DNA of 64,000 nt from Apostichopus japonicus (taxonomy: Eukaryota > Echinodermata > Holothuroidea > Aspidochirotida > Stichopodidae): positions 17,125,501 to 17,189,500 of the forward strand of contig NC_092569.1 of NCBI RefSeq assembly GCF_037975245.1. Direction: 5' to 3'. The translations under genes and the position numbers were made by a program. Positions 1-13,200 of this stretch are shown here, in pieces. Positions within the stretch are counted from its first letter, which is position 1. Every line of letters starts with the position of its first letter. A model generated the notes under the pieces. It saw only the letters and a program-made list of their open reading frames with translations, was not told where the DNA came from and made no database searches.

Positions 1-978
1 AATATAAATAAGTGTCGTTAAATGACGTTAATTGCCAAACAATGCAAGAGGATTAAAAACGTTGTCAGCAAGTGTTATTTTTTGAAGCTTTCAGCATACA
101 TGTTTCCGAAGTTACTATACTTACTTGCTTGTTAGATTTGATAATTCCTCCCAAAATTTGAAAAAAAAACTAATAAATTTCAATAAATTTCAATAAATTC
201 CTTCTTTCCAAAATTAGTATCTTCAGCATCCTCCAGGAAGGTGTGTTTTTTGTAAAATTTGCACTGGAAGTTATAAAAAAATGCAATAACAAATTGTATC
301 TTATGTTTAGTTACATCTCAAATTTTACATTGCCTTTAGAAACATTCTCTCATATTTTCAATTAACAACACACATTTTCGCTTATTTATCCATACGTGTA
401 TATATTTACCTATTCGTCGCTAATTAATATTATATAACACAAACTTTCCAATGTGAGAATTGTTTGTTTTACTGAATGGATTAGTAGATATCTGTTAATA
501 TTTTTAGAATAAAACGAAACATTCGCGAAAAATATTTTAAGCCAGTTGAACAATTAAATTCATTTAAACTACCCATAACATTTTATATACGGATAACTGC
601 TTCTTAACGAATCGATTTGACTACATTAGTACGCCAAGTATTGTAAAACTACAGTATTGGTTTATCTTACCGGTGCTGAAGATTATTATCTTGGAAAGAA
701 GAAATTTATTGAAGAAAAATCATCATTAGCTAAATACATAGAACGTTTTATTGGAAATTTTAAAACAGCTTATCAAGTAGTTAGATTTTGTTTCAAATTT
801 TGAGAGGAATTATCAAATCTAACAAGCAAGTAAGAAACATATAAAAAGGTTATCCAGTAATCGAATATTTGACATGACTATTTTTATTTGAAATCGTAAC
901 ATGAAGCAATCAAGAATGATTCATGAACGCAACGATTTATAAGAAACAAGAACGAAAACTTGAAATTGTTAAACTCAC
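1..978 (-). other. 5' part of intron 1 of gene 0
   Basis: The stretch is AT-rich and non-coding, and directly follows the donor of the gene 0 signal-peptide exon. Blocks of it resemble intron 1 of the other copies, for example the TTGGAAAGAAG-like segment near 690-705 and the repeated segment near 480-620. No exon 2 is present here. Confidence 0.6.
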
Positions 979-1059
979 CGTTTCTTCGGAAAACGTAAAA
1001 GCGATCAATGTTGTACACAAGAATGCAAATATTGCTCGAACAGCCACGGAAGGCTCCAT
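979..1059 (-). CDS. Gene 0, exon 1 only: signal peptide of a fibrinogen-related protein (partial, runs off left edge)
   Basis: This 27-codon exon starts [20 protein letters not shown] and ends at ACG followed by a GTGAGTT donor. The product begins with a hydrophobic secretion signal. The exon matches exon 1 of the four complete genes in length, splice phase 0 and sequence. An in-frame upstream ATG exists in this copy (near 1149), but a one-base length difference just upstream shifts that frame in genes 1 and 3, so the conserved MEPS start is preferred. Intron 1 fills positions 1-978; since intron 1 is about 3.3-3.5 kb in the other copies, exons 2-8 should lie beyond the left edge. Confidence 0.75.
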
Positions 1060-1251
1060 ATTTATGAATGTCTTGGTATAGTACGAATGACAATTCAAAT
1101 AAAATGTATCTCTAGAGGTAAGAAACATCCTCGATGTTCTTAAAATCAACGGATGTCCTGAAGTGTGTTCACAAAATGTAAGATGATTATATCTCGCAGC
1201 CAGTTTACATTGTTCTTCTTCGTTGTAAGATACCGTCTTTCAGTTTCAAAC

Positions 1252-1345
1252 AGATAAGGATTCAAAGGCACCCATATACTATGGAAACTTCCAGTCCATA
1301 AAGGAAGACCGTTCCATGTTACGTCACGTTGCGGAAATATTTACA
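1252..1345 (-). promoter_or_regulatory. Conserved upstream element of gene 0 (kappaB-like, CRE/C-EBP-like, GATA)
   Basis: GGAAACTTCC, a Rel/NF-kappaB-like site, lies at 1283-1292. TTACGTCACGTTGCGGAAAT begins at 1319 and combines a CRE/ATF-like core with a C/EBP-like core. A GATA motif, AGATAAG, lies at 1252-1258. The kappaB-like site is 224 bp upstream of the ATG at 1059, the same spacing as in all other copies. Factor assignment rests on motif resemblance only. Confidence 0.5.
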
Positions 1346-1689
1346 TATTTTGCGACAATTTGACATCTACAGTTTATAGATGTGTTCATTTAAAGTAAGG
1401 AAGCCGGTTGAGTAAAACCTTTTTTTTTTATAAGACACTTAACCAGACGACTTTTGATGTAAAAAAAAACTCTGCCCCTGTGATATATGGTGTGTATTTT
1501 TCATTCAATTGATCCTCGGATAGTTCACAAATGTAAGAAAACAGGAATGGAATTACATTTTGTTTCATTTTTTGGGCTTCACGTTTCCATGAATTATACT
1601 ATCAGAATACAACTTTCTCGTAATGTTAAATATACGGCTGCAAATTGGTATACAACCGTCTTAAATATGTCAAATAATTCAAATCATTT

Positions 1690-4600
1690 CGTGGAAACAA
1701 CGTCTTCTACCCTCTCTCCCAATTCTTGTCCCTCTCTTTTTGAGTATTTTGCGTTGTGACACACACCCACAATAAGGTGTACAAGGAAACTGGAACAGGA
1801 GTGGTTTGTCATAGGGAGGGGATAGGGGCCAAAACGGGGAATGGCATCCATATTGTCGAAAACATTGTGAAGATTTGGATTTTTTTTGCAAAATGTATAA
1901 TAAACGAAAACAATTGATATCATCATTTCCCATTTACCAAAATAAACATTTGTTTACCATTACGGATGTAAGCCAAATTTAGTTACCCCCCCCCCCTCAC
2001 CTGAATATGTAACCGATATACAGAGGGTATAGAAAGGGCGCAAAAACGTACACTTTTGGTGGTTTCAAACCCCAGACAAAAATCAGAAGGCATAATCAAC
2101 ACCTCTCTACTGACAGGCAGACTATTACAAAAATTCATCGAGTTTTCCTTTAGTGGTTAAAAAACAGTCAAAAATCCTTCAACATTTTGTTCAATAGTTT
2201 GCAAAATATAGCACCGTGTTCCATCTAAGCACCCTCTGTTTTTACTAAAATTCTCCAAGGTGACAAACGTCCCCCTAGACCCTTCCCTGGACGACAACAT
2301 ATCTTATCCTCCCACTACAAACAAATATGCTTCCGCCGCTAGCTTATAGCTTACATCGTATCATGAAACATTAGCTCTCGAACTCTTAGGATGGTGATAA
2401 AGATTCGTTTGTACCCTCATACCACGAACGCTGGCTATCTCCCTGCAATGCAATACATTACCACTTCTCACGTGATGATGATTCTTGAACACTACCAAAT
2501 ATATAACAGCTTATTATGTATGCTTGTATGTTGCTAGATAGTGTGCAATTGAACCCAACCCTATATTAACCTGTTGTGTTTATGCTTGTACTACATCATC
2601 ACATCGATATAACACAAGGGAAATTCGTAGCTTCGACAACACAGAAGATAAAGATGGACGTAACATCAGCATATATGAATATTGTCATGGTTCTTTGGAT
2701 ACTTAACAAATAAGCAATGTCGTATCATTGACAAAAGAAAAGATAAACTTATAGATACCAACGTATGCATACTTGCATATTTACATTGTAAGATACTTTA
2801 CTTAACGGCCTAAAAAATAACTAAATTTTCCAAAATAAAATTGCATATTTGGCACACATAAATTTGTCTCTATTCAATCGTGATTTTCTATTACGTATAT
2901 TACCTTGTGGAGATTGTTGTTTTGGGGAAGTTAATGATAAACGGAAAGAATTTCTTGCGTAAACAAATAAACACTTCCGAACAATAACAGTGAGAATTTA
3001 TCTTAATATATATTAAAGTCTAGACTCCAATCTTTATGGTATCTAGATAATGTCATAGTCTATCTAAAAACTGCCTGTTTTCTTATAAAAAAAAAAAAAT
3101 TGCGTATTTGAAAATTCCCAATAATATAAAAGTTAATATTAAAAAAGTTAGTATTTGTGTTACGTACCATTATTGGTTTAAAATGGGGGGGGGGGGCGGC
3201 GGTGCGGATTACGGTAAACACAAACACCCGGAGAAAGTCCTTGATGAATTTTCTATTTCATTCGCAATTGTCTAACTTGCGATCTAGGATAAATAAGAAA
3301 GAACATATGTAGACCTTCCTGATTTATGGAATGCAAACCTCGATGTGCCCAGTCTGGCCAGGCAATGACTAAAACTCGCCCTACAAAGTTGTGGGAAATT
3401 ACTATAAACAGATGTTGTACACAAGCTGGAAATCAGCATACCCTTAAAATATTACCGTTCATTAGCAGTCAGAAGCCAATCAAAAGTGAACAGAAGTAGG
3501 TATATGCATCAGTTATATGTCAACACGGATTATGTAGAATAATACAATGGGATCCAGCAAGTTCTATTTCGGGTCCACCGCGGATGTAAGTCAATGGAAA
3601 AATTATGGTTGTGGTTACGCCGACATCTCTGAGGACAGTTTTCACACATATTTTAAATTCTACCATAATACTGAAATTCGTTTGCGCCCTCTACTAATAT
3701 GGAGTCATATTTCACAGTGACTTCTGTTAATATGAAGTCATATATGAACACCAAAAAAGATCAGCCTGTGTTGATTTAAGTACAATATAGCAAAACACGA
3801 AATCGTGTTTCATCTTCGGGTTTTTTTTTAAATTTCTTATTTCATCTTAAGAATCATATAATTTCTTTCTTCATGAAGGAAATCTTTACTCATGACAACA
3901 CAAGCAAAAGGGTGCAACATGAAGCTGATCACTCCACTAGTACAGCGTATCGAAAATGGAAATAATATTTCATCTTAGATGTTATCGAATGTGAACACAG
4001 AGAAAATGTCTACATACCCGATCGTTTTAGTTCGAACTATTCCAGCATGTGATAACTACCGTACGTAACATTCAAACTTACAACTTATACGACGTTGCTC
4101 TCCAGTGCATCTAAAATTTAAAGTAAGCCTAATATGTATAGAATCGGTCTGTTTTGAATTTTATGGTGGTAATTTTTTCGCATGATATATATTACCGAGG
4201 TATAGTTAAATGACATACTTATTAACAGTTGAGATAATAAAGTAAGTGGAATAAACTGGGAAGTCCTTTCATGGGCTTTATGTAACGAATGACAACGAAT
4301 AATAGTGTGAACCGAGTTTTAAATGTTTATTGCATGAGCACACTGCCTGATGATATTGCTATTCTTCTGAGGTAACTTATGCAAGAATGCTGTATACCCA
4401 TGACATTATTAACTATACCTAGAATCATCAACATACCCTTAAGTCTGTAAATCAGAAAACATATATTTAGTATCGTCATTGGAATATCTTGTATGGAAAC
4501 TTCAGATGTATAATAAATCAACTATTGCATAGGTGATTTTTGTTTTAATTCAGTACACAAGGCAAATGATTCCATAAAAATAAAAAATTTTCACGGTGTA

Positions 4601-4850
4601 CCCAGACATTCGGTACATCTATTACGCAGCAAAATGTAATAAATGACGCGAAATGAAATGTAACATCTGTCGCAAAATCTTATTTTAACTGAACGTGTAC
4701 TCATGTTTGGCGCAAATTAAAATAACCCCTTGAACGAGTTATGTAATAATTTGTTTATGCAAAATGTAATGAAAAATAACGAGAAATGTAACAACGCATA
4801 ATGTAGTAACTTGTGTGAACTAAGTCAAGCGCAATGTGTGATATGTATCA
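1690..4850. repeat. Intergenic spacer module, copy M0
   Basis: No gene is seen here. The segment resembles DNA at about 15545-17200, 31000-33400, 34920-36480, 48860-50580 and 62600-64000. Shared landmarks are a GGATGTAAGCCAAATT block followed by a C run, an AATCGTGATTTTCTATTA block, and an AACACTTCCGAAC block. It is part of the duplicated unit between genes rather than a recognisable coding element. Confidence 0.6.
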
Positions 4851-6416
4851 TTATTGAATATTGCTGGAATTTCTTACACCGCTACTGTCATTTGCAACGA
4901 AAAGTTATTACTGATGAATAGATGGAACGCACTTAATATTGCTTTGAATGAAGAAAATCATAACGGTATGTTATTTTCAAATCGATTTGAAATGATAGAT
5001 AAGTATAGACAAATATTTCTTTCTATCTTAATACCAGCGTTGAAAGTATTTGTACCAATTTGTACCAATATAATACCAAGTATAACGAACGTTCAATAAG
5101 CAGATATAATCTACTGGCTAACACATCGTCTTTAAAAAGAGCCGCTATTTGTAATTACAAAACAGGTATGTACGCTATATTTCTAGTACTGCCTGATTTT
5201 CCCAATATTTAAGACAGATGTTCATTGAGTTCTTGATTCGCTCCCTCGTTATACAATGAGCATTTCAGATAGTATGTTACTATTACTATTACTATGATTG
5301 GGGGGGGGGGGATTCGTTATTGGCATCTTAACATTTCAATAAAATAAAATTGTGTTTCCGCATAAAATCGAGCAAATAATATTACTAAGCTTGAAGAATA
5401 AACGTGTACACAATGTGCTACAATAAACAGAACGAACTCCGTTATTTCATTATTGATATCATTAATGTAAACCATGTTAAACTTGAAATTGGCCAAAATT
5501 AATCCTCATTAGCAACCAACTTGATAAAAGACAGGCCGTTTCCTTGCGATATTTGCAAACTATGAGATATGAGGTTAACAGTCTTGATCATTTGAAGCTT
5601 ATCGTAGGATATATTCTCTCAATTGAAATCTCATATATTACGTCATTGTTTTGTGAGTATAGTGTACGACGAGGGACTACACGCGGATGTACATTTCACA
5701 TAATATGTAAAACACATGATATTATAAAAATACACGTGCTATATAAATTTCAACTACCCGGTGATAAACTGGAATTACCTTCTTTCAAAGTTTAGTTTAA
5801 ATATATTTCAACAATACTGAGGCATTCTATTATAAGTTGAGCCTGAAAAATCCAAGGCTCAATGTTGAAATAGTAACATATACAGAATTATTTTGTTGTA
5901 TTTTGAAAAGGGTGGGGAGAAATTTGCTGCATAGACCCTCTTTCAGTCTCCTCATTAATTGCAAAGAAGACACATGATGTGTCGCATACCAATATTCTCT
6001 GATATTGTGTCTCAGGCTGGCAAGGAAGCTTACGTAGGGTCAGTTTAATTCAAGATAAGTACTATCATACTACGTGGATCTGGTATAACAGATATGTATA
6101 CTTGGTAAACTGTATTTCTGATAATTTTTGACATAAAAAAGCACAACAATACCAAACATGTAAGTTTAGACAATTTCGCTCTAATTCGGTTTAAGACGCT
6201 GTGGAGTAATGTTTGAGGTTTTAACAGAACATTTTATTCCTTTTAATCATGTATGCGAGGAGTTTGTGTACTGGGGGGGGGGGGGGGTCTGTTGTATCAA
6301 ATATACGAACAAGTTCTTTTGCACGACTAGACTACAACGTATATCAATAGTAAGGTCTGCACGCCATATTATTTATACAAAGTTTTACAATTGAAATAAA
6401 AACTCGGAACGATGTG
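4851..6416. other. Intergenic DNA between gene 0 upstream region and gene 1 3' end
   Basis: No gene or RNA is recognised. It is AT-rich and contains G runs at 5300-5311 and 6273-6287. Short open frames here have no recognisable domain and are not called. Confidence 0.5.
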
Positions 6417-6437
6417 TTTATTATTACTTTATTTATT
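6417..6437 (-). promoter_or_regulatory. Candidate polyadenylation signals of gene 1
   Basis: Three AATAAA hexamers (TTTATT on the plus strand) occur at 6417-6422, 6428-6433 and 6432-6437, about 240-255 bp past the gene 1 stop codon. Clustered hexamers at this distance fit a 3' UTR end, but AT-rich DNA gives such hexamers by chance. Confidence 0.35.
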
Positions 6438-6672
6438 GTAATTTAAGTATTGTTGATGTCTCGTAATTATTTGCAGTGATGAAAGAATCACCAGTTGTCA
6501 TTCACTTTCGAACAAGGAACTCTTTAATGAATGTTTCAAATTTAAGGTTTAAAGTTTTCTTAAGTTGTTATCCGTAAAGTATATTACAATCACGCTCCGT
6601 TTGGTCATATTTATTTAACTTCTGAGTTATAACGATTTTTAGTTCGTCATCTTGTTCATCAACTCAAGAGGT

Positions 6673-9392
6673 TTATCGAATTTTCATCTCAACGAATTGG
6701 ACGTTGCAGTAAGTATAGTCATAAGAGAAGATCATTTCCCCGTTGTCTCCATTGTAGAGACCGTTTGGGTTTTCATATGTACAACAAAAGTCGCAACTGC
6801 TGCTGTAATAGAAACATGAGCAATAGCTATAACTACTCCAGCAATGAGAGCACCAATGATTCGAGTGCCACCATCCGCTTCTGTGCTTCTCTGCGCAGTT
6901 GAAGGTATCGCATGCGTCGTTGTCATGGTCGTATGTGCTGAACGGCTTACCTTTGTTGTAAGAGAGATCATAACCTGCAAATTAAGAACAGATCCATCAG
7001 TGGTTAGGTTTTGAACACCAAAATTTAAGGTAAGCAATGCTGTCCTTTTCCACACTTGTCTATGAATCAGAAAACGTACTAATTTCAAAAAAAAAAAAAT
7101 TAATAGAAGTTGAATAGAGGTTGAAATCAGGCTTATATTAGAATGTTGTTTATTTTTTCCGTAGCTATGAGAATTTGCATATTCACGCTACATTTTACAC
7201 GTGAGTGCACATGATGTTTTCTTTGGTAGTCATACTTCTGTTGTTTTGAGCAATGAAGCTAAAATATTAGCAATCGCTATCGGGTAAGTCATATGTCTCC
7301 AAACATGGCCGAGAACTAATCTACTGATATAGTATTATACGTCACATATTTGGCAAGGAACATGTGTGCTTTTGTTAAATGTATGTGTGCTTGTTTTTAA
7401 ATGTAAGAACAAAAGTAATAATCTTTATGTTGACTTGTTATGTCTCTTATTAAATAGGTACTTGTGAAATGGGTATACAAAACCTAATGACATTAATATC
7501 TTGATAAGAATCAAAAGTTGATTATCAAATGTTACTTATGTGAACTTTTGTCTTTATTTAGTTTATTGATGACATACAAAGATAGACATAAGACAAAATA
7601 CCACATTCCTTTATATTAATGTATGCTGCCAGTATAGAGGAATATCATGTATAATCCATCACGTGTTGTTTTACACTTTTGTATCAATTATTGCTTGTTC
7701 CATTATTGGTCTTTGGGCTAAATAAAGTAATACCCGTCTCTATCGTTCACACTACTAAAATGGACTCGAACCTAGATTTCATCCCATTTACCTAAACAGA
7801 GTGAGGACGTATGCCGGAGCCGGGAAAGGTAGGGATGTTTTATACAATGAAAATCATGTGTACAGCATATCAGGAACTAAATATGTTTAGATTTAACATT
7901 CACATGCCATTTGTGACAACTTTTAAAGAACATTCCTACTTAAGTTTGAAGTTTGATGTATCATTCTGAGAATGAATATGTATTGCAGACATGAAACATA
8001 TTAACAACAAACCCGCATCTCCACTGGGACTGGTCCTGCTTCCCAGTTTATTCATTTTGTAGTTGGTGTCCTCGGACTCTATTTGAAATTCTGTAAACTC
8101 AGCATATAAACTCGTCCCATCTGAAGTAGTAATGTCAAGTCGTAGTTTGTAATCGGCCTGATTGGTCAGGTAATAGAGTTTCTCATTCCCAAGCCAGAAG
8201 TTTCTGCTGTTACCGAAGCCGTCTTTGTATGCATCCCAGTTTTGATCAAAACTAATACCGTCATCAGTGCGACGTTGAAAAACCTACCATGGAAACGATT
8301 GAAAGAGACACTGATATCAACAGAAGAAAATCAATATCCAATTCAATTTTATTTTGGGAATTGCCCTTTACATTTTTTAACGATCTGGATTACAATCGAT
8401 TGAACAGAACTGAAACGTATTCATATGTTCAAGGGAAGTTTTACACATAAATTGTCATACTTGGTACATTCAGTTATGATATGTTTCAGATGTTGGTCTA
8501 GTGTAACTAAATTGTTTAATGCATATAAGTAGTGCGACTTTATCGAGAGCATCTATTCATAAATTAGCAGCGTTGAAATGACTCACGGTCCATCCTTCGT
8601 CGCCGTGCATTTTACAGTGAACATTAAATGGAGACCCTGGCCATCCAGTTGGCATGATTGAATATACGCCATCTTGTGTATTCCCAGCGTCATAAACATC
8701 CTGGCAGTCTCTATAGGACACTGAGGATGGACAATTTTCACCGTCACCTTCATATCCCTCATTACAATAACACTGTCGTATTTCATTCCTGACATCACAC
8801 ACAGAATTTGTACTACATCTGTAGTCTTTACAGATCAATCGGTTATTGTTACAGGAACACTTTCGTGTGCAGTCATCGTTAACGTTTGTTTCTCCATCCT
8901 AGAATACATAGATAAAATATAAAGATATAGTATTTATTACACATTGGATTTTTCTTTCTTAGCCTAAGTTTCGTTTCTGTTTCGTTTGCATAGTCATATA
9001 ATTGTGAAATGATTCATACATATACTCACTGGTATAACCAAGTTAGCCTCTGCCACGAAACACCCGCATTCACTCGCACTGATACAGTCACTCCCTTGCA
9101 TTAAGAAACCAGCTGGACAGGTGCAACCCTCAGTACCCAAACAGTCACTAACACAGCCAGATTGTCCAGTGGGAACTTCACATGTTGCCTTGCAACTGCA
9201 GGTTCCGTAGATCATGTTAGTAGGACATGGTGTCAGTGTACCCGCTAGTTGGTAAGATCAAGAACCAAATATGAGATTTTAACAAGAACATATATATAAT
9301 ATGTGAATATATTATAATATCATATATAAATTATATGAGATGATTTATATATATATATATATATTCATATATACATATATATATATATATTC

Positions 9393-9478
<86 letters not shown>

Positions 9479-10015
9479 ATATATATATGTTGAAAACGAT
9501 GTAGTTGTAGATTTGATTTATGAATAAATTCTTGTTGTATTATTAATAACGTTTCGTTTTTTCACTTACTTGCATTACTCTCGAGTTCGCCAATATGTGT
9601 AACCTGATATTGCCCCCATTCATCGGTGATACGAAAACCTCTGTATGTTGTATAGAAAGAAGCACCATTAGATAACTTTATATCCACACGAAGTTCGTAG
9701 TGTCCTTGATTCGTCAAATATGATAACTTTTCATTGCCGAGCCAAAACTCAGTTGAGAGGAAACCAAATCCATCTTTATACTGTGACCAACTCCTATTGA
9801 AATTTACTGCAAAGCTGTCTCGGCGTTGTATGACCTGTTACATGAATAGAAAATATAGCAAATATCATCATAACTTAAATACACTCTCTCAATTGTACAC
9901 AAATTGGGAAACGGACAATTTATTTTACCCACTGATGTAAATATTAGCAATGATACACACACGCATACACACACAAACACACATATGTTTACATATAAAT
10001 TAAAACAAAATATGT

Positions 10016-10083
<68 letters not shown>

Positions 10084-10207
10084 CCTTAACAGCTAAGCAA
10101 GCATTGCAAATTTATCACATTTCAAGGGTTAATGAGCAATAATATTGCAATAGGAAAATAAAGATGTCGTTTAAGACATCACAGACCATCTACTATCTAC
10201 CATCTAC

Positions 10208-10275
<68 letters not shown>

Positions 10276-13200
10276 CATACATACATATATATATATATAT
10301 GACATATATGACGTATATAACAACGTTATGATATTAACATTAAATTATTGATTACGCTTCCAGATGTTTCAAGTCATACTACCTACATACTTACTAAACG
10401 GTTTTAGCACGTTTTAAATATGATTTTAAAAAAGACACATTTCCTTGTTCACATACCGTCCAGCCTCCTCCGCCAACGTCGTTGTTGCAGAACACTTCAA
10501 ATGGTTCCTCAAATCCATCTGGCTTGATAATGTTTACTCCGTTAGATTTGGACGTAGAACACTGACTTTGGACGTCTTGGCAGTCCTTTGGATATTCAGA
10601 CCGTTGATAAAAGAAGTAATGAGCCACTGTAATAAAGAGAGGGAGAACTTGCAATAATTAAATATGTATTATGTTCAACTTGTAACAAAACGTATCACTG
10701 TCAACAGTTACTGGACCGTTAGAGAAAACCCTGTCAAGAAAATTGACAATTATCTGTGATCATACGAGACAACTTAAACCCCAGCAGGAAAGATTGAATA
10801 ATAGACAATTGTGTTAAAAGTAACATGAACACCAACATATATCATGTTTTGTGTTAGATTATCTTGCATTCGTTTATGTGAAGATAAGATATGTCTTGGT
10901 GGGAATGACACAACGAAATAATGAAACACTTATCCGCGTATCCATGTCTTACAATGTGTGTGAAAAGCACCTCGTGGGGTACAGGGTTGTCTAACGTTTT
11001 CTATATTCTAAATCATTTGTCAAAAGTAAGTGTATTGTCTCGTTATCAGTATTATCGGTTGTAATTTTTGTTGTAGCAATTTGTCGAAAATAACATATCA
11101 AATGCTGTCAATAAACAGTCACCCAAATTTTACTTGGAAACAACGCAGCATATGTATATTTGTTACTTACATGTTTTAATATCTAGATGGATAGACATAC
11201 AAAGTAATTGAGGTTAAGAAGTGAAATATCTCTAAAAGTAACATGAACATCTTAACATCATATTTGATATATATAGTTGAGGTAAAAAATTGATATATCT
11301 TACTTTGAGTGCCATCTGTAGTTGAAGGTAAACTTCTCCGATGTATACTCTATTGATGAGAAGAAGAATCATCAACAAAAACATAAATATGTTATGTTTA
11401 ATGATAGTAAGTGCTTGTAAAGAACTATTGATTTTACTCAATCTCAGTTACCAACTAATTATTAAAAGAAAAATTACAAATGCAATAAATTTTCGGAAAA
11501 CAACTATTTCAAAATAGTTAATAATCTAAATGGTTGCACAATAAATATATTCATATGCCTTATTTGGGAGGGGGGGGGGAGGGTAAGCATGTCTGGAAGT
11601 TAAACTCAAACTCAATAAATAATTTAAATCCATTCAAACACAAACTTATTTTAAATGCTATATTGATTTGTGTAGTATTATTTACACGGAGATTGGATAT
11701 CCATTCAAGGAACGCAGATGACTATGTGACAATATAAGTTTTTCGAAGCGTTGTGTATGTGGTGAGATATAAATGAAGATTGAAGAAACAAGTTACTAAT
11801 TTCGGATTTTGCTTTCTTAGATTAAAGAAAATGTGAAAGATATATGTTTGTGAAAATTAAGTTTATGAAATGATTTTCATTCCAGCATATCATTAAGGTC
11901 GATATGAGATTTTCTTGTATTTGCTTATAGAAGTAGCAACTTTTCGAGTGAATAAATAGAACGTCCCAAATAATCTTTAAATATTGTATTTACAAAGCAA
12001 TGTGGACAACTTTGCAATATTTTATACCGGTATGTTATCAATATCGTATGGTTTCATGTGCTTGCATGAAACGAAATGAAGTAATGCTTTTTGTATAAAG
12101 CATCCTCAAATTGGCATGAACAAGCACAAATTCTTACAATGTTTACGCAGAGATCGTCCATGGTACATTCGAAGCGTTGTCATGGGGTGATAAATTAATG
12201 ACGATTAGAATTTAGAAGTAATTTTTGTGAAAAACCAACAAAGTGATTTTAAGTTAAAAGAAAAAGGTATTTGATAAGGTACTTGCCAGTGTTTGCTAGC
12301 TGATAAAACATAGCAATTGTTTCAATGAATAAAGTATACGACGTGAGTTGTGTGAAACAAACACAACAAAGACTTTGAATTGGAATTGAATATATTAAAG
12401 GAAATTAAAAGTTACATACACCGTATATTGTATTTATTAATTAAGACCTTTCTTAGACCGTAAAAGTACACTATTGATTGCCATGTGAATGCGGAAAGGT
12501 ATGAAATGCAACACTTGCATGGGTTAGGCTTGAAAGAGATATTGGCAGCTGTAAATGATAACAAAAATATATTTATATATATATATTTCTTTCAATTGTA
12601 AATACGCTGGCGCGGTTAATAAATATTACGTGTGAACGTACCTGACAATACCCGATACCTTATTATATGTGTTTCAACCCGAGTTAGCGTTACATTAAAT
12701 AAACAGTTAACGAAATAAGAGTGCATGTTGTAACCGATATTTTTCGAAGGCGTCGAGAACTAGGTTTATAGTATAGTACCAGTGTAGAGAAGTAAATTAG
12801 ATTATATAATTGCAAGTGATATGTAACCATTAAAGTTTACTATGCAAGTATTAGTGTTTACGTGACTTTCATAGATTGACAAATGCCTACTTAGAAGAAA
12901 TCAAATAAAACTAAATAGGAAATATATAAGAACATTATAGACGCTTCTAGAACTTGTGTTCTCTCTACATTAAAATAAGATAATCACGACAAAAAATATA
13001 CTCAATCTTGTTAAATGACGTTGATTGACAAACAAGGACAAAAAGGACAAATTTTAATGAGTTCAAACATTGTCAGAATATTTTATTTGTCCAAGCTTTC
13101 AGCATAGATATTTTCTAAGTTACTATATGAAAGTCTTTGTTTGTCCAATAACAAACAAACGTTGTCATTCAACAGTTCCGCCTGTAATATTGCTAATAAC

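Noticed and set aside
937-1149. Longer start for gene 0 at an upstream in-frame ATG (MILRTSR...)
   Set aside because: A one-base length difference just upstream shifts this frame in genes 1 and 3, while the MEPS start and following signal peptide are kept in all five copies.
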